DNA of 64,000 nt from Rhizoclosmatium globosum. Its lineage: Eukaryota; Chytridiomycota; Chytridiomycetes; Chytridiales; Chytriomycetaceae. Every line of letters starts with the position of its first letter. The stretch's first letter is position 1. Shown in pieces: positions 35,104-45,606 of the stretch. Position numbers and translations under genes: made by a program. Location of the stretch: assembly GCA_002104985.1 (NCBI GenBank), contig MCGO01000038.1:248001-312000 (forward strand), written 5' to 3'. A model generated the notes under the pieces. That model was not told where the DNA came from and did no database searches. It saw only the letters and a list, made by a program, of their open reading frames with translations.

Positions 35104-35271
35104 ATGAGAGGAAAGCAAGTTATGGACGTTGCCCACAAGACCGTCGGATACTTCCTGATTGGCTCCACCGTCCTCCTCGCCGCCGACTTTGGATTCCGTG
35201 CCGTCAGAACAACAAATAAGGCGGCCGCTGTCAAGCAACAACAACTTGAGCAATCTGAAACAGACCAGTGA
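35104..35271 (+). CDS. COX14: COX14-like cytochrome c oxidase assembly factor (55 aa)
   Basis: Tiny single-exon protein: MRGKQVMDVAHKTVGYFLIG, then a TM stretch STVLLAADFGFRAVRT and a polar tail ending ETDQ. Length, the initial GKQ-x-x-D-x-x-x-KT motif and the single TM helix fit human COX14 (C12orf62), an inner-membrane factor that couples COX1 synthesis to assembly. It matches by pattern only, and so short a protein cannot be assigned with certainty. It follows SAC1 by 165 bases on the same strand. Confidence 0.6.
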   Translation: MRGKQVMDVAHKTVGYFLIGSTVLLAADFGFRAVRTTNKAAAVKQQQLEQSETDQ

Positions 35272-36033
35272 TCGCCCTCCCCTCAGCTCCCTTCAGTTTA
35301 ACTTCCTTGTTCCCTTTCAAAGCCATCATTAGGATCTTAATAAATGCAGTCATCCATCAAACATTTATCGCTTTGGTTGGACCCTGGAGAATCGAAAAAC
35401 AGAAAACAACGTCATATACAATCATACAATCAAAATCTATTCAACGTATTGTTCCGTATTCCTTCAATTATCTACTTCAAGTCCATTGCCTCCACTTTGA
35501 GGTACAGCCTGGTTTCCACAAGTCATCAAAACTTCCTTGACATTCATTTATGTTCTGAAGTTGCTATCGAAAGCGGCTTTTCTATTCTGTGAGATTTTGC
35601 TTATAACGTAGTACTCGAAAGTAGTTCTTCAGTTTCCCGTGATGCATCAAGATTCAAACGTGAGGGGTGACGGACGTAACTATTGAATAAGAATGAACGT
35701 TACCAAAGTTGATTATTTGAAGTTTAATTTAAATTCAAAAGCATCTTTGAAATCAAAATGACAGGGGGTTGGTGATTTGGTTGGTCTGGTTTGTGATAAC
35801 CCAATGGCTCGGTCACAGCCACCATTGCGCGTACATTCACTGAAACATTTGGCACCGTGTTGATTGTAACCACAGCGGATTCAGCGATACCTGCAAGTTA
35901 GTTGGGAGGAAATGGAGCGCAAGAACAGGAGCCAAGGCTGGAAGTGGCGCAACATTCAATAAGCCTCGGCGGAACTCTCTTCTTTTTATTTCATTCCTCT
36001 CCCCTCCTCGTTGACTATCTTGTTATTAAGTCA
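35272..36033. other. intergenic stretch, no gene recognised
   Basis: About 760 bases without a motif-bearing frame; AT-rich with short frames on both strands. Presumably holds the COX14 3' UTR and the promoter of the membrane protein starting at 36034. Confidence 0.5.
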
Positions 36034-39000
36034 ATGAAGATTTGGCAACCCTCACTTTTTTATTGTCTGATCTCCACTCTCGTCACAGCAAACAAGAGCA
36101 CATGGTGTCATTTGCAGCCACGTCGTCGGTGGATGCGCAGCAGTTCTCGTTTGTGGCGCTGACTGGGACGCAGTTCGACAGCCGGACCTCGGGTGAGTGC
36201 GGCCTTCGTGACCCAAGATCCACTGACCGGAAACAGGATCGCCGCCAGTCGATGTCGGCGCCGGACTGTTCGGCAACTGGGCGCCGTTGTGTGCGCCGGC
36301 CGTCACAAAGAGCGGCGCTGTCGTCTCGGCCCTGACCGACTTTGGTGGCCGCGGCGCCGTCGCAGTTTCAACACAATCCGCCTCGTTCGCTGTAAAACTT
36401 GCACAGTTCAATGTGGCCTTCGGAAACCTTAATGATGCGTCAAATGTTCCAATGGCCTTTGTCGGTGCGAGCGATGCGGCTTCGACTGTCCTTCTGCTTT
36501 GGTTGTCCAACGATTCAGCCTCACCCTCAGGCACTTTCCTCAACGTCATGGCTTTCGATCCATTCTCAAAATCATCCGCTCCAAGTTATCAGGCAACAAC
36601 AATCTCCTATCCCTTCCTCAGCAATGTTCAAGAGTTCAACCCCATCATTACTGATACAAGCCTCTTTTCTCTTGCTTCTACCTCTCTTGGTGTTCCTTGC
36701 CTGCTTCGTATAACCTTTTGGGTGGATCATCTATTTCAGCTATATGTCAGCCCTTCACAACATTTGGATCTCTATCAGTCCAATCTTTCATGTCTCTTTC
36801 CCTAATGGACTCTACTGCCTCAACATTTTTAATATCTGCTGATGGATTTGGGTATATCTCCATATGGGATGCGATTCCATCTCTTGCTCTCACAACGAAT
36901 CCTGCTTTGAAAGTGGGAGGAAACAATTTTACTCGTCTTCGAGTCGTTCCTGCAACTCCTACCTCTCAGTTTCAGTCGTATGTTATTTCAGTTGACTCAG
37001 AAAGTACTGTGCGATATTATGGAGTTCCACCTGATCCCAGAAATCCGTGGTTTCAATTCTGGAATGCAAATGGGGTATGTGCAGATCTAATTGACTGGAG
37101 CGATATACCATGAGTGTTATTACGAAGATATGAAAAAGTGAAAGAGTGATCGAGTGCGAGTCGAATTCGACAATGAATCATCAGAGCTCGGCCAACAGTT
37201 TTTCGTCAGAACCTCGAGTGTGAATAAGAAAGGAGCCAACCATACCCCGTCCTCATCATTTATGCTGAGTGCACTCACTAACAATGATAACAGAGAGACA
37301 ACTATCCCCTACTATCAAATGGACAGACATATCCAATGGGCTTCGATAGAACGAAGCAGTGGATCTTTTTATGTGTTGGAGCCAACAATCAAGCTGGACA
37401 GGAGGGTCGGTTGATGGCGATGGCACCAAACGGAGATTTACCATGGGGAGGGGACAACTCCGGCTCTCTCCCATGCTCAAAACGGTCAATACTATCACTT
37501 GGAAATGGAACAATTCTGTCTACGTCTGTGACAACAGGAACCATTTCATCGTACAATTTGTATGCTTATAACGAGCGATCAAGTAACTATACTGTGTTGA
37601 ATTGGTCTGTGAAAGTACCTGGTGTGCTTGGGGTGAATGCACCATACGCATTTACACCTGTTTTGTGGGCGCAGGCAGACGATGAGGGAAATCACTCTGC
37701 TCTGGTTTTTGCTGGAACAACCGCTATTTCGTTTGGAAACAACAACAATACCGCATTTGGAAAGATTGCACTCTCATCAGTTGTTCCGCCAATTCAACCA
37801 GCCCTTTTCGATAATTCACACCGACCACTTCGGCAATTTCCATTTGTTGCTCAACCCAATGCTCCTGTTCCCACTACAACTACTGCCACCCTCGAAACTT
37901 TTGTCCCTTCAGCTCCTGCACCTACAACAACAAATGGTACAGTGGTGATTGTTGTCAACGGAAATTTATCAACTGTGGCAATTATTGTCATGACTTTGGG
38001 TGCGGTTTTGATTGCAGCAATGTTCTTGTGTTTTATCATGATGAGAAGAAGACGGAGATCTAAGAAGGCAGCAGACACTGCAGCTGATGAGAATTCCAAC
38101 GGTATCGTTCCTATGGAGACCGGGTTGTCCAATGGTATGTTACCATTTTTTTATTATCTGTTTCGTTTAACTGGATTGAACAGGTAAATCGCCCGAACCA
38201 ATTATCAAGACCACAATGCACGACGCTGGCGTCTCCACCGATTTTGATGAATTTTCATCCCTTCCCAAAGAAACTCATACTATAACTGCGAACCTCACAC
38301 TTATTCCGGCTTCAGCCTTCACGGATCCAATGCACTTCCAAAAACCAGATGATACAGTCGTTTTCAGCTCCTCTTCTTCAGCAAAATACGAACTCCCTCC
38401 ATCTCCTCCTCTGAAACGAGATTCAGATGTCACAGTTGTTCGACAACCACGTCGTAGCTTTATGGGACTTTGGAACCTTCCTCTACCAAAGAAGAGCGGC
38501 GGCAAAGCAACGGTGCGTTTTCGGAACTCACTGTCCGTGATAGGCGGAGGAGAAGCAGTGCTTGGAGTCATTCGTCTTCGGCAACCGTCGTGCGAGCTCC
38601 GATTCAGCTTGTTCCCGTGATGGTCACTTCAGAAACGCAAACGAGTTTGAGGGATGAAGAAGGAGTTATTGAAGTCATTGTAGAGGAGAAAGAGGAAGAA
38701 ATGGAGTTGGAACAGGCAAACGCTGTGCAACCTGTGCGACCTGTTTCGACAAGTGTTTCGATGGCTGTTCAACTGAGGAAGATGCTACATTGCACATGAG
38801 CGCATTTGGAACTCTAGAAAGCAGAGGAGAAGGTGCTTGGGCTAGACAGGGGGGAATCGGTTCATCGTCCATTATGGCAGCATCGACCGTGGCATCGACA
38901 CCATCTCCAATGCTGGAGGCTAGAGATTTGGCGCCAGTTGAGACTATAAAGCCTGCAGTAAACGAACCGACAAGCAAAACCCCAGCACCACCATCAATTC

Positions 39001-39742
39001 GATCTGCAGTTGAAAGCATCAAAGCGGCTGCCTCTGTTACAGATCGCGAGCTTGCTGTTTCCCCTCTCCCGGTTGACCCAACCCCAGGAGGCGGCCGTGA
39101 GTCTCAAACATCGTTCCGAAGTTCAATCCAATCCTCGCTAGGATACGCTGCCTCCATGTCTTCCAACTCTCAAAACGATGCCGCCTCCTACCGATCTAGT
39201 CTCTTGAGCAACGAATCCGTACACGACTCTGGAAACCGACTTCGCATTGCGTCGACAATTTCTGTACCAGCAGCGCCAAACCCACGCACCTCCTCCATGG
39301 GTTTCTGGCACGCATCTCAAGCACACGATGCGTCAAGTGGGAGCTCCATATCAAGCGGTCCAAACTCTCCACGAGTTGTTTCATACCCTTCGTCAAATTA
39401 TGAAATGGCTGTGGGTGAAATGAGCCGTCAAGGAACTATGAAGGCGAGCGGGAGCAGTAGCGGAGTGCGAACGCCGGCGTTTGAACTCAGTTCTGGGGTG
39501 CAACCGCTTCAAGTTCATGCAACGCCGTTTGACGATGAGGATGAAGTTGGGAGTGGGTTCTTGACTGCACCTGAAAGTCAACGGAGTCGAAGCAAGAGGG
39601 GTTAGTTGCGGATGGGATGAGTGAAAGTGAAAGTGATGGATACTATACTGCTAGAAGCGCATTGAGTAGTGTGAGAAGCGGAGCAAGTGGAACAGATGGG
39701 TATGTTACTGCGATAGAGTGGGATTCATCTTCAGAGAAATAG
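36034..39742 (+). CDS. large single-pass membrane protein with propeller-like ectodomain, orphan
   Basis: Signal peptide MKIWQPSLFYCLISTLVTA, then roughly 630 aa of beta-rich ectodomain with repeated short strands (FLISADGFGYISIWDAI; YVISVDSESTVRYYGVP; WIFLCVGANNQAGQEGRLMA; YAFTPVLWAQADDEGNHSAL) that resembles a PQQ/WD-type propeller. Next a Pro/Thr-rich stalk, one TM helix (LSTVAIIVMTLGAVLIAAMF) and the stop-transfer MMRRRRRSKK. A very Ser-rich, low-complexity cytoplasmic tail of about 450 aa ends at 39742. In-phase introns near 36191-36235, 37074-37150, 37217-37293 and 38134-38185. One-base corrections are needed near 36090, 36697, 38510, 38770 and 39597. Family not recognised; possibly a cell-surface sensor. 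Confidence 0.6.
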
Positions 39743-39829
39743 TTTTTTCTCTTACATTTGAAGTTAAATCATATTTAGAATCTGTGATATAGAAAATAAT
39801 TCGTTATTAGTATTAATTCTTTGTTTCAA

Positions 39830-40711
39830 ATGCCAACTTCGGACCCACCAGAAGAATCACACAGCATTCATGATATTCCACAAGAGCTTCTGGACTCCAT
39901 AATTCACTACTTGGACGGACAATCATGCTTCGGTTCTGCCGAGCAGTTCCAGTATTGAATCACATAGCGGACACACTTTATGGAGCAGGACAGAGCTTGG
40001 GCAGCTATTACGTCAGTGACGCCTGGCCACATGTTCATATAACAAGTGTTCAGAAATGGCACCAGCAACAGCGACAAGTGCTTGAAGCCTACTTTCTCCT
40101 CCTCGCACGATACAACGGATCTGTCTCTGTTGCGCCGCTGCAATACAAGGAGGTACCAGCCATTGGATCTCTTTTATGCACCAACCTATCCATCACGATA
40201 TCGATTGTGGCTCTATATGATTTGCAGACGTGGGCGAGCCAGAAGAAACAGATTGATACATCAAGTTTCATATCCCTTTTGCTCATCGGGATCATACCTC
40301 TGCGCACGAGATTGAGAGTTATAAGAAAGCGTTGATTGCTTTGAATCCAATTCGGATTGAGGGGATGTTGTCGGATGGACTTTCGGAATCGTTGAAACAG
40401 TGTAGACGATTGCAGTCGTTACAATTCACCTCCACGTTCCACAAGGATCCAATGTCCCGAAAATGCTGCCTGATTTAGTTGTCGGAATTCCCAGTTTGAA
40501 GACGTTGAGTTTCTATTCATCATCATACGAAATTCGGATGGGCCTGATTCGCGTTTTGGCGAATACAGGAATAACGCATATTTCCTTTGCATTTTTCGGG
40601 AAGATGCGTGACGATGAAATCAGTTTATTGAGGTCTATCGGGTTTGTGAACGAATCAACTGACTTGAAGTGGAGTTGGCGACGTGTGCATTATAATACAG
40701 AGAATAAATAA
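39830..40711 (+). CDS. F-box protein (frameshifted reading)
   Basis: Start MPTSDPPEESHSIHDIPQEL runs into an F-box: LLDSIIHYLDGQS, then (one base corrected near 39925) MLRFCRAVPVLNHIADTLYG. F-boxes dock SKP1 in SCF ubiquitin ligases. Downstream pieces SVQKWHQQQRQVLEAYFLLL, EIESYKKALIALNPIRIEGM, ESLKQCRRLQSLQFTSTFHK and VGIPSLKTLSFYSSSYEIRM look like leucine-rich repeats that would bind substrate. They lie in different frames, with further indels or unplaced introns near 40260 and 40455. The end is at 40711. Fungal genomes carry many such fast-evolving F-box genes. Confidence 0.55.
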
Positions 40712-40761
40712 ATGCCATTATTATTTCATAAATCAGTTGCACAACTCTGCGATTTCGAGAA

Positions 40762-41605
40762 TCACAACTCCTCCCCCAACCGATATGCAACCAACGCGTC
40801 CACCTTATGCACACTCGTGCTAAACGATCTCAACTTGACCTGTTCAGCATTCTTTGTAATCATTTTAGCATCGCTGTCAATCCATGTGCTTGGAACTTCA
40901 GCATCTTTGTCAGTGTAAGTCAACACGTTAAATGTGCATGGCTCCGTCATCATAGGAAGAAACGAGACGGACGCAGTAATTTGGCGCATGATGGCAGCGA
41001 TTTCAGCGTGGATTTCCTTCTCTGTTTTTGGCTGTTGTTGCTGCTGTGCCTGAGAAGCAGCGGTAGTGTTCTTTGCCGCGTTCTCCTTGTTTGTCGCAGG
41101 CGCCGATGACGAGCCCGCTTCAAGTTGAATGTTGAATTGCCAGCGTTCGAGGACTTCGCGCGTTTCGAGTGATGTGATTACGAGGACGAGTTTTTGGATT
41201 GTTTTGGCGAGAATCCACTCTATAAGTCGGTTTTGGGTAAGGGTGTCAGGAGATGCGATTAAAGGATGGGTGGGTTTACTTTCAATCTGGGTCATGATCT
41301 GTTTGAGGTAGGCCTGGACGGCAAAGTCGGCGTTGACGAGCTGAAACGTGGTTTAGTTAGACCTTGAGGAGACTGTGCCGCATCAACTCACGAGATTCAG
41401 GCCATAGCGTTTGACTACTTTGAAGTCTTCGGGTGGATAGATTGCGCGTTGGAAGAGGATGCTTGGGCGAGTGTCAGACGGTGCTTTACTAGGCCTAGAG
41501 CTAATAACTATCTATGTACCTGTTGATGCTAAAGTCAAAGAACTCAGTGACGATTTGGGCTGAGCCGCGGAGTGTGATTTGTCGCTGCTTTTGGATGGTG
41601 GCCAT
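40762..41605 (-). CDS. MAD2: MAD2 spindle-assembly checkpoint HORMA protein
   Basis: HORMA-domain checkpoint protein that binds CDC20 at unattached kinetochores. Start MATIQKQRQITLRGSAQIVT at 41605, then FFDFSIN, an intron, and ILFQRAIYPPEDFKVVKRYG. Following are LVNADFAVQAYLKQIM, EWILAKTIQKLVLVITSLET, EVLERWQFNIQ, IAAIMRQITASVSFLPMM, CTFNVLTYTDKDAEVPSTWI and the safety belt LRSFSTSVHKVDALVAYRL, stop at 40762. Between beta strands after WQFNIQ there is a low-complexity insert of about 30 residues (Ala/Asn/Gln-rich, with QAQQQQQPKTEKE), longer than in human or yeast MAD2. Two introns near 41341-41390 and 41460-41520. Confidence 0.92.
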
Positions 41606-41968
41606 TTGGAATGGTTTTGTTCGGACAAGATTTATTGCTCTGAAACCAGCAGAGGCTCCAAACAGATGTTTCAGATTATATTAATGAAGCATCGCATTCG
41701 GAGGATACAGAGGAACATCAGATGTTTCTGGCATTCAGAACTATTATTCGGATTCCGGCATTCACTGTGATTTTGAGTGCAAGGTTCTGCCAACAATTTC
41801 TTCTTTGGTTTGACCACTGTTCTTCCTCACTCAATTTCAACCAGCTACTGCTGTTCTGCTGATGTTCGATGGTACAGCGAGGTATAAATAAAGAGGATCC
41901 ATCGTACTCATTGTATCTCAGTAACTTGTGCAAACCAAATCTAAACCTAAACAACTCTCCAATCAAAT

Positions 41969-42513
41969 ATGTCTGTTGTACAGTTAGACCAAGCTTCAAT
42001 CAACTCCATTCTCTATTCCCACAACGCCATGCGTGCAAAGTATGGTGCTGCTCCTCTCAAGTGGGATTCAAGCATTGCCAACCAAGCTGCGAGTTGTAAG
42101 CGTAACCGCAATCACTATATTCTGAATCTAATGTTACTATTATAGGGGCATCTCATTCCAAGAGCTATCCAAACTTCATGGCACAACCAAATCCTCACGG
42201 CCAAACTCAAAACGTCGGTCAAAATATTGCATGGATATTCCAGTCGAATCCATTTCCCTCTTCAGTATCACAGCTTCCTTATTCCTCTCTTATTGGAAAC
42301 TGGAACAGCGAGCCCATTCCACAGAAGCCTGGAACCTATAACCACGTGAGTCAGGTTCTCTGGAAGTCAACTACTCATGTGGGATGTGGAGTTGCTGTGG
42401 GCCGTGATCCAAAGAAGAACGGTCAAAATGACATTATTCTTGTTTGTGACTACTATCCTCCTGGTAACTTTCAAGGAAAGCAATGGAACACGGTTAGCAC
42501 TGGCCGTCCTTGA
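41969..42513 (+). CDS. CAP/SCP/PR-1 superfamily protein without signal peptide
   Basis: Start MSVVQLDQASINSILYSHNA. The CAP signature reads HNAMRAKYGAAPLKWDSSIA; after one intron come ASHSKSYPNFM, NVGQNIAWIF, and the CAP1/CAP2 motifs HVSQVLWKSTTHVGCGVAVG and IILVCDYYPPGNFQGKQW. The cavity His and Glu/His pairs are mostly in place. CAP proteins bind sterols or lipids and are nearly always secreted, but the N-terminus here has no hydrophobic leader and the ATG sits right before the domain. Either secretion is unconventional, or a leader exon lies upstream in 41900-41960. The intron donor TGTAAGCG and acceptor TTATAG restore Trp. Confidence 0.85.
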
Positions 42514-42627
42514 GATATTTTGATAATGAAGTCAATAAAACATGTGATATATGAAGTTCTTAATACAGTTATGTTGGCTACTGCATAAAAATAAGAATAG
42601 TAGGTTCTACACCCTTTTGGCAAGCAC

Positions 42628-42699
42628 GGGGATATAGCTCAGTGGTAGAGCGCTCGCTTTGCATGCGAGATGCCGAGGGATCAATCCCCTCTGTCTCCA
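42628..42699 (+). tRNA. tRNA-Ala (anticodon TGC)
   Basis: Acceptor GGGGATA pairs with TGTCTCC; D-arm TAGCTCAGTGGTAGAGC; anticodon stem CTCGC/GCGAG with loop TTTGCAT; the T-arm pairs. No intron. It lies between the CAP gene and the SulP gene 3' end. Confidence 0.93.
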
Positions 42700-42838
42700 C
42701 GGTTTTGCAATATCTTCAGAGAGCTACATGGGTTCAGTGGGCAAGGGTGATGATAAGTTCATTTTGTAAATGAGAATAGCATCGTAATTAACTACTTTTT
42801 ACTGAAATGATATTATCAACTATTTCTACCTATATCTT

Positions 42839-45185
42839 TCAAGTCATTGTTTCAAAATGAGCAGCCTCAACAGCATCGTCAACGCTGAAGTGGAAGTATC
42901 CAAGTGCAGCAGACTCTCTTTGTCTCTTGAGCTCGATTTCCTCAGGTCTCTTAACAATCGATTTCCAAAAACCTTGAAATCCGTGTTGATAATCCACAGC
43001 AACCTCAGCCCAGGAGTAGCATCCAAATTAACACCCGACTCCGTGCCATGCACGCGACCAGAGCATTCAACTGATACTTTCTCACATTCGCAAAATGGAA
43101 CGGAACAGCACGCCCCGCATATCTCTCCGCATCATCCTTCGCATCCAACAACGCCTGCAACCCCGTGAAATCCACATGACTCACAGACGAAAAGTCAAGC
43201 ACAATCGCTCTCAACTTGGGAGCGCCGCATACCCCGTCTCTCACGTCACGACGCGTTGTTCCGTGTTATCATTCCAACTACGTTCCGCTTGTACTTGTAC
43301 CGCTGCTCCATCCCCTGAGCCGCCCATTCACGCTCGACACGGTAAATATGGAACGGGGTGTATTCAAAGTTGTCGATGATGGTTTCTTTGAGGCATTTGA
43401 CAAAGTAGCCTGAGTTGGGGTATGTTAAGGATTCGTCGATTTTGAAGACGAGTATTCCGGTTGGGTCGATGGGGCGGAGGGAGGGGCGGCGGTAGGTTCC
43501 TGTTGCTTCTGGGTCGATCCAGTGGCCTTGGTTTGTGCGGACGAGGACTTTGATGTTTGGTCGTGCGACACGGATGAGGAGGACGAGGACGGACCAGGCT
43601 ACTGATGCGTAAATTGCGTTTTCGATGTTTGTGGCACAGGTGACGACGAAGCCGATGGAGAAGGAGATGAAGTCAAAGATTTCGACTTCCCAGAGACTCT
43701 TGATGATTTTGAAGTTGACAAACAGATCGCTGATGGCAGTGATGACGATGGCAGCGAGAACAGAGTTTGGAATATAGTATAGAACGTTTGTGAGCGTAAA
43801 GAGACAAACGATAACCAAGATTCCTGTGTAAAATGTTCCGAGTGGGGTCTTGACACCTGTTGCAGACTTGATGGCACTACGGGAGAAGGAACCGGTCGCA
43901 GGGAACCCTCCAACAAAAGAGGCACACACATTCGTCAGACCAATTGCAACAATTTCTTGATTGGATTCAGGATTGTATCCGTTTATACGGCCATAGGTCT
44001 TGACAACGGCAATGTGTTCCAAGAGCGACACCAAGAAAACAGACGGAATCGCGGGAAAGATGGACGCAGCATAAGGAAGTGACAAATTGGGCTGCTGGAT
44101 TCCCGACAACCCCCAAGGAACACTCTTGACAATCGAAATTGGGATATCAGGGTTCCCACGTAAAGCATAGGAGATACCCGTTGCAACAACTAAAGTGATT
44201 GCATAACAGAGGTATCCAACATATCTCAGACCAGGAACCTTTCGAGAAGCAATCGCCATACTGTTTTTGATGATAAGGATTGTAACCAAGGCAGTCAAAC
44301 CGAAAATCGCATCATATTTCGAAATGCCTCCAATACTGTTGAAAATATCAGCAAGTACTTGATATGGCGCATTTGTGGTATTGACACCCTTGATTCCCAA
44401 AAGGCTTGGTGCCTGTTGAATAATAATTTGAACGGCAGCACCAGAGGTGAAACCAGCAATCACTGGAATTGGGACAAAGTCTGTAACAATTCCCCAACGG
44501 AAAATTCCGATAAACAGTTCAATGAGTCCACTCCAGAAACCAAGAGTGAGGGCGTATGTGACTGCTTCGGATGTTGTTGCATTTGGAATGTACGTTGTGA
44601 CACAATGTCCAACGAGAAGAGAGAGGACGGCCGTTGGACCGATCGTGACGTCTGTGGGTGGATTGAGGTGATTTAGCTCCAAATTTCCATCAAGTTTGAT
44701 CGGGAGGGTCACCTTTTGATGTTGCAAAGGGAGCATAAATCAAACAACCGACAAATGAAGTGTACAATCCGAACTGAGCTGGGAGATTTGCAAGCTTTGT
44801 TGAATATCCAATTGCCTAGCAAGTGTATGATGTTTAAAAATGACCAAACAAGACAAGAAACAAAAGCAGATGGTACCTGTGGGATGACAACAAGAGTGAC
44901 AGTCATACCAGCAATCAAATCATGAAGAAACCATTTGGAGTTGTAGCGATGGATCCATTGAAAGATTGGAAAGAGAGACTTAAAGTACTCTGCGGTAGAG
45001 TTGGGAAGGTCAAGGAATGCATCTTGGGCCTTTCGCTTGAAGGACTGGATCTGAGTCTCTGGATGCTGTATCTGCTCGTAAGCCCGTGGGATCTGCATAC
45101 AGATTGAGGACAGAGTTGTTCGCAAGCAATTTGTGGGGCGATGGCGGAAGGGAGATAACAGTGCCCGTGCGATGGCATCATCCAC
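42839..45185 (-). CDS. SulP family (SLC26-like) sulfate/anion transporter with STAS domain
   Basis: Plasma-membrane anion transporter. N-terminus MDDAIARALLSPFRHRPTNC (45185; MQIPRAYEQIQHPE is an alternative), then FPIFQWIHRYNSKWFLHDLI and AGMTVTLVVIPQ. After short introns come LPAQFGLYTSFVGCLIYA, DVTIGPTAVLSLLVGH, VIAGFTSGAAVQIIIQQAPS, and the conserved NVCASFVGGFPATGSFSRSA near TM10. The C-terminal STAS domain has RAIVLDFSSVSHVDFTGLQA and a tail ending HFSVDDAVEAAHFETMT. A one-base correction is needed near 43020 between STAS and tail. An intron around 43245-43260 joins the membrane domain to STAS. Substrate is probably sulfate, by family. Confidence 0.85.
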
Positions 45186-45606
45186 GAATCAGACTGTTGG
45201 GCTTGGCGCTCGTAAATTCGCAATTTGGAAACAATCACAATTTGTTTGGACAAGCTTATTAGGCCCAAGCAGGGGGACATTAATGATTTTTGAGGCATTC
45301 AGTCTGTAACCGTCAACCACACTCAATTTTCCCCAAGAAGCGGATGTAGGTGTGTCATACCTTAATCGACACGAAGTCATTAAATAATGTCTCTGTCCAT
45401 GAAAGAGCAACAAAGCGGTCGCAACAAAGTTAAGAGCTGACCGGTTTGAACATGTTGCAGATTCAATCCTCGTACCGATTACGGGCAATAAACCCATCGT
45501 TTAGCTGGGGAGGAGAAGACGAGTAGAAGGGATTTTCAAGAAGTGTTGTTCGCAAAAAGATTGACCGAATACAGTCAACCAACCGCCACATCACCCGTTC
45601 TAAAAG

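Noticed and set aside
36052..36549. 165-codon - frame opposite the orphan membrane protein
   Set aside because: Antisense to a frame with signal peptide and spliced continuation; no motif.
43246..44736. Reading the membrane part of SulP as a complete gene on its own
   Set aside because: The upstream exon (HDLIAGMTVTLVVIPQ) and the downstream STAS domain continue the same family order across short introns.
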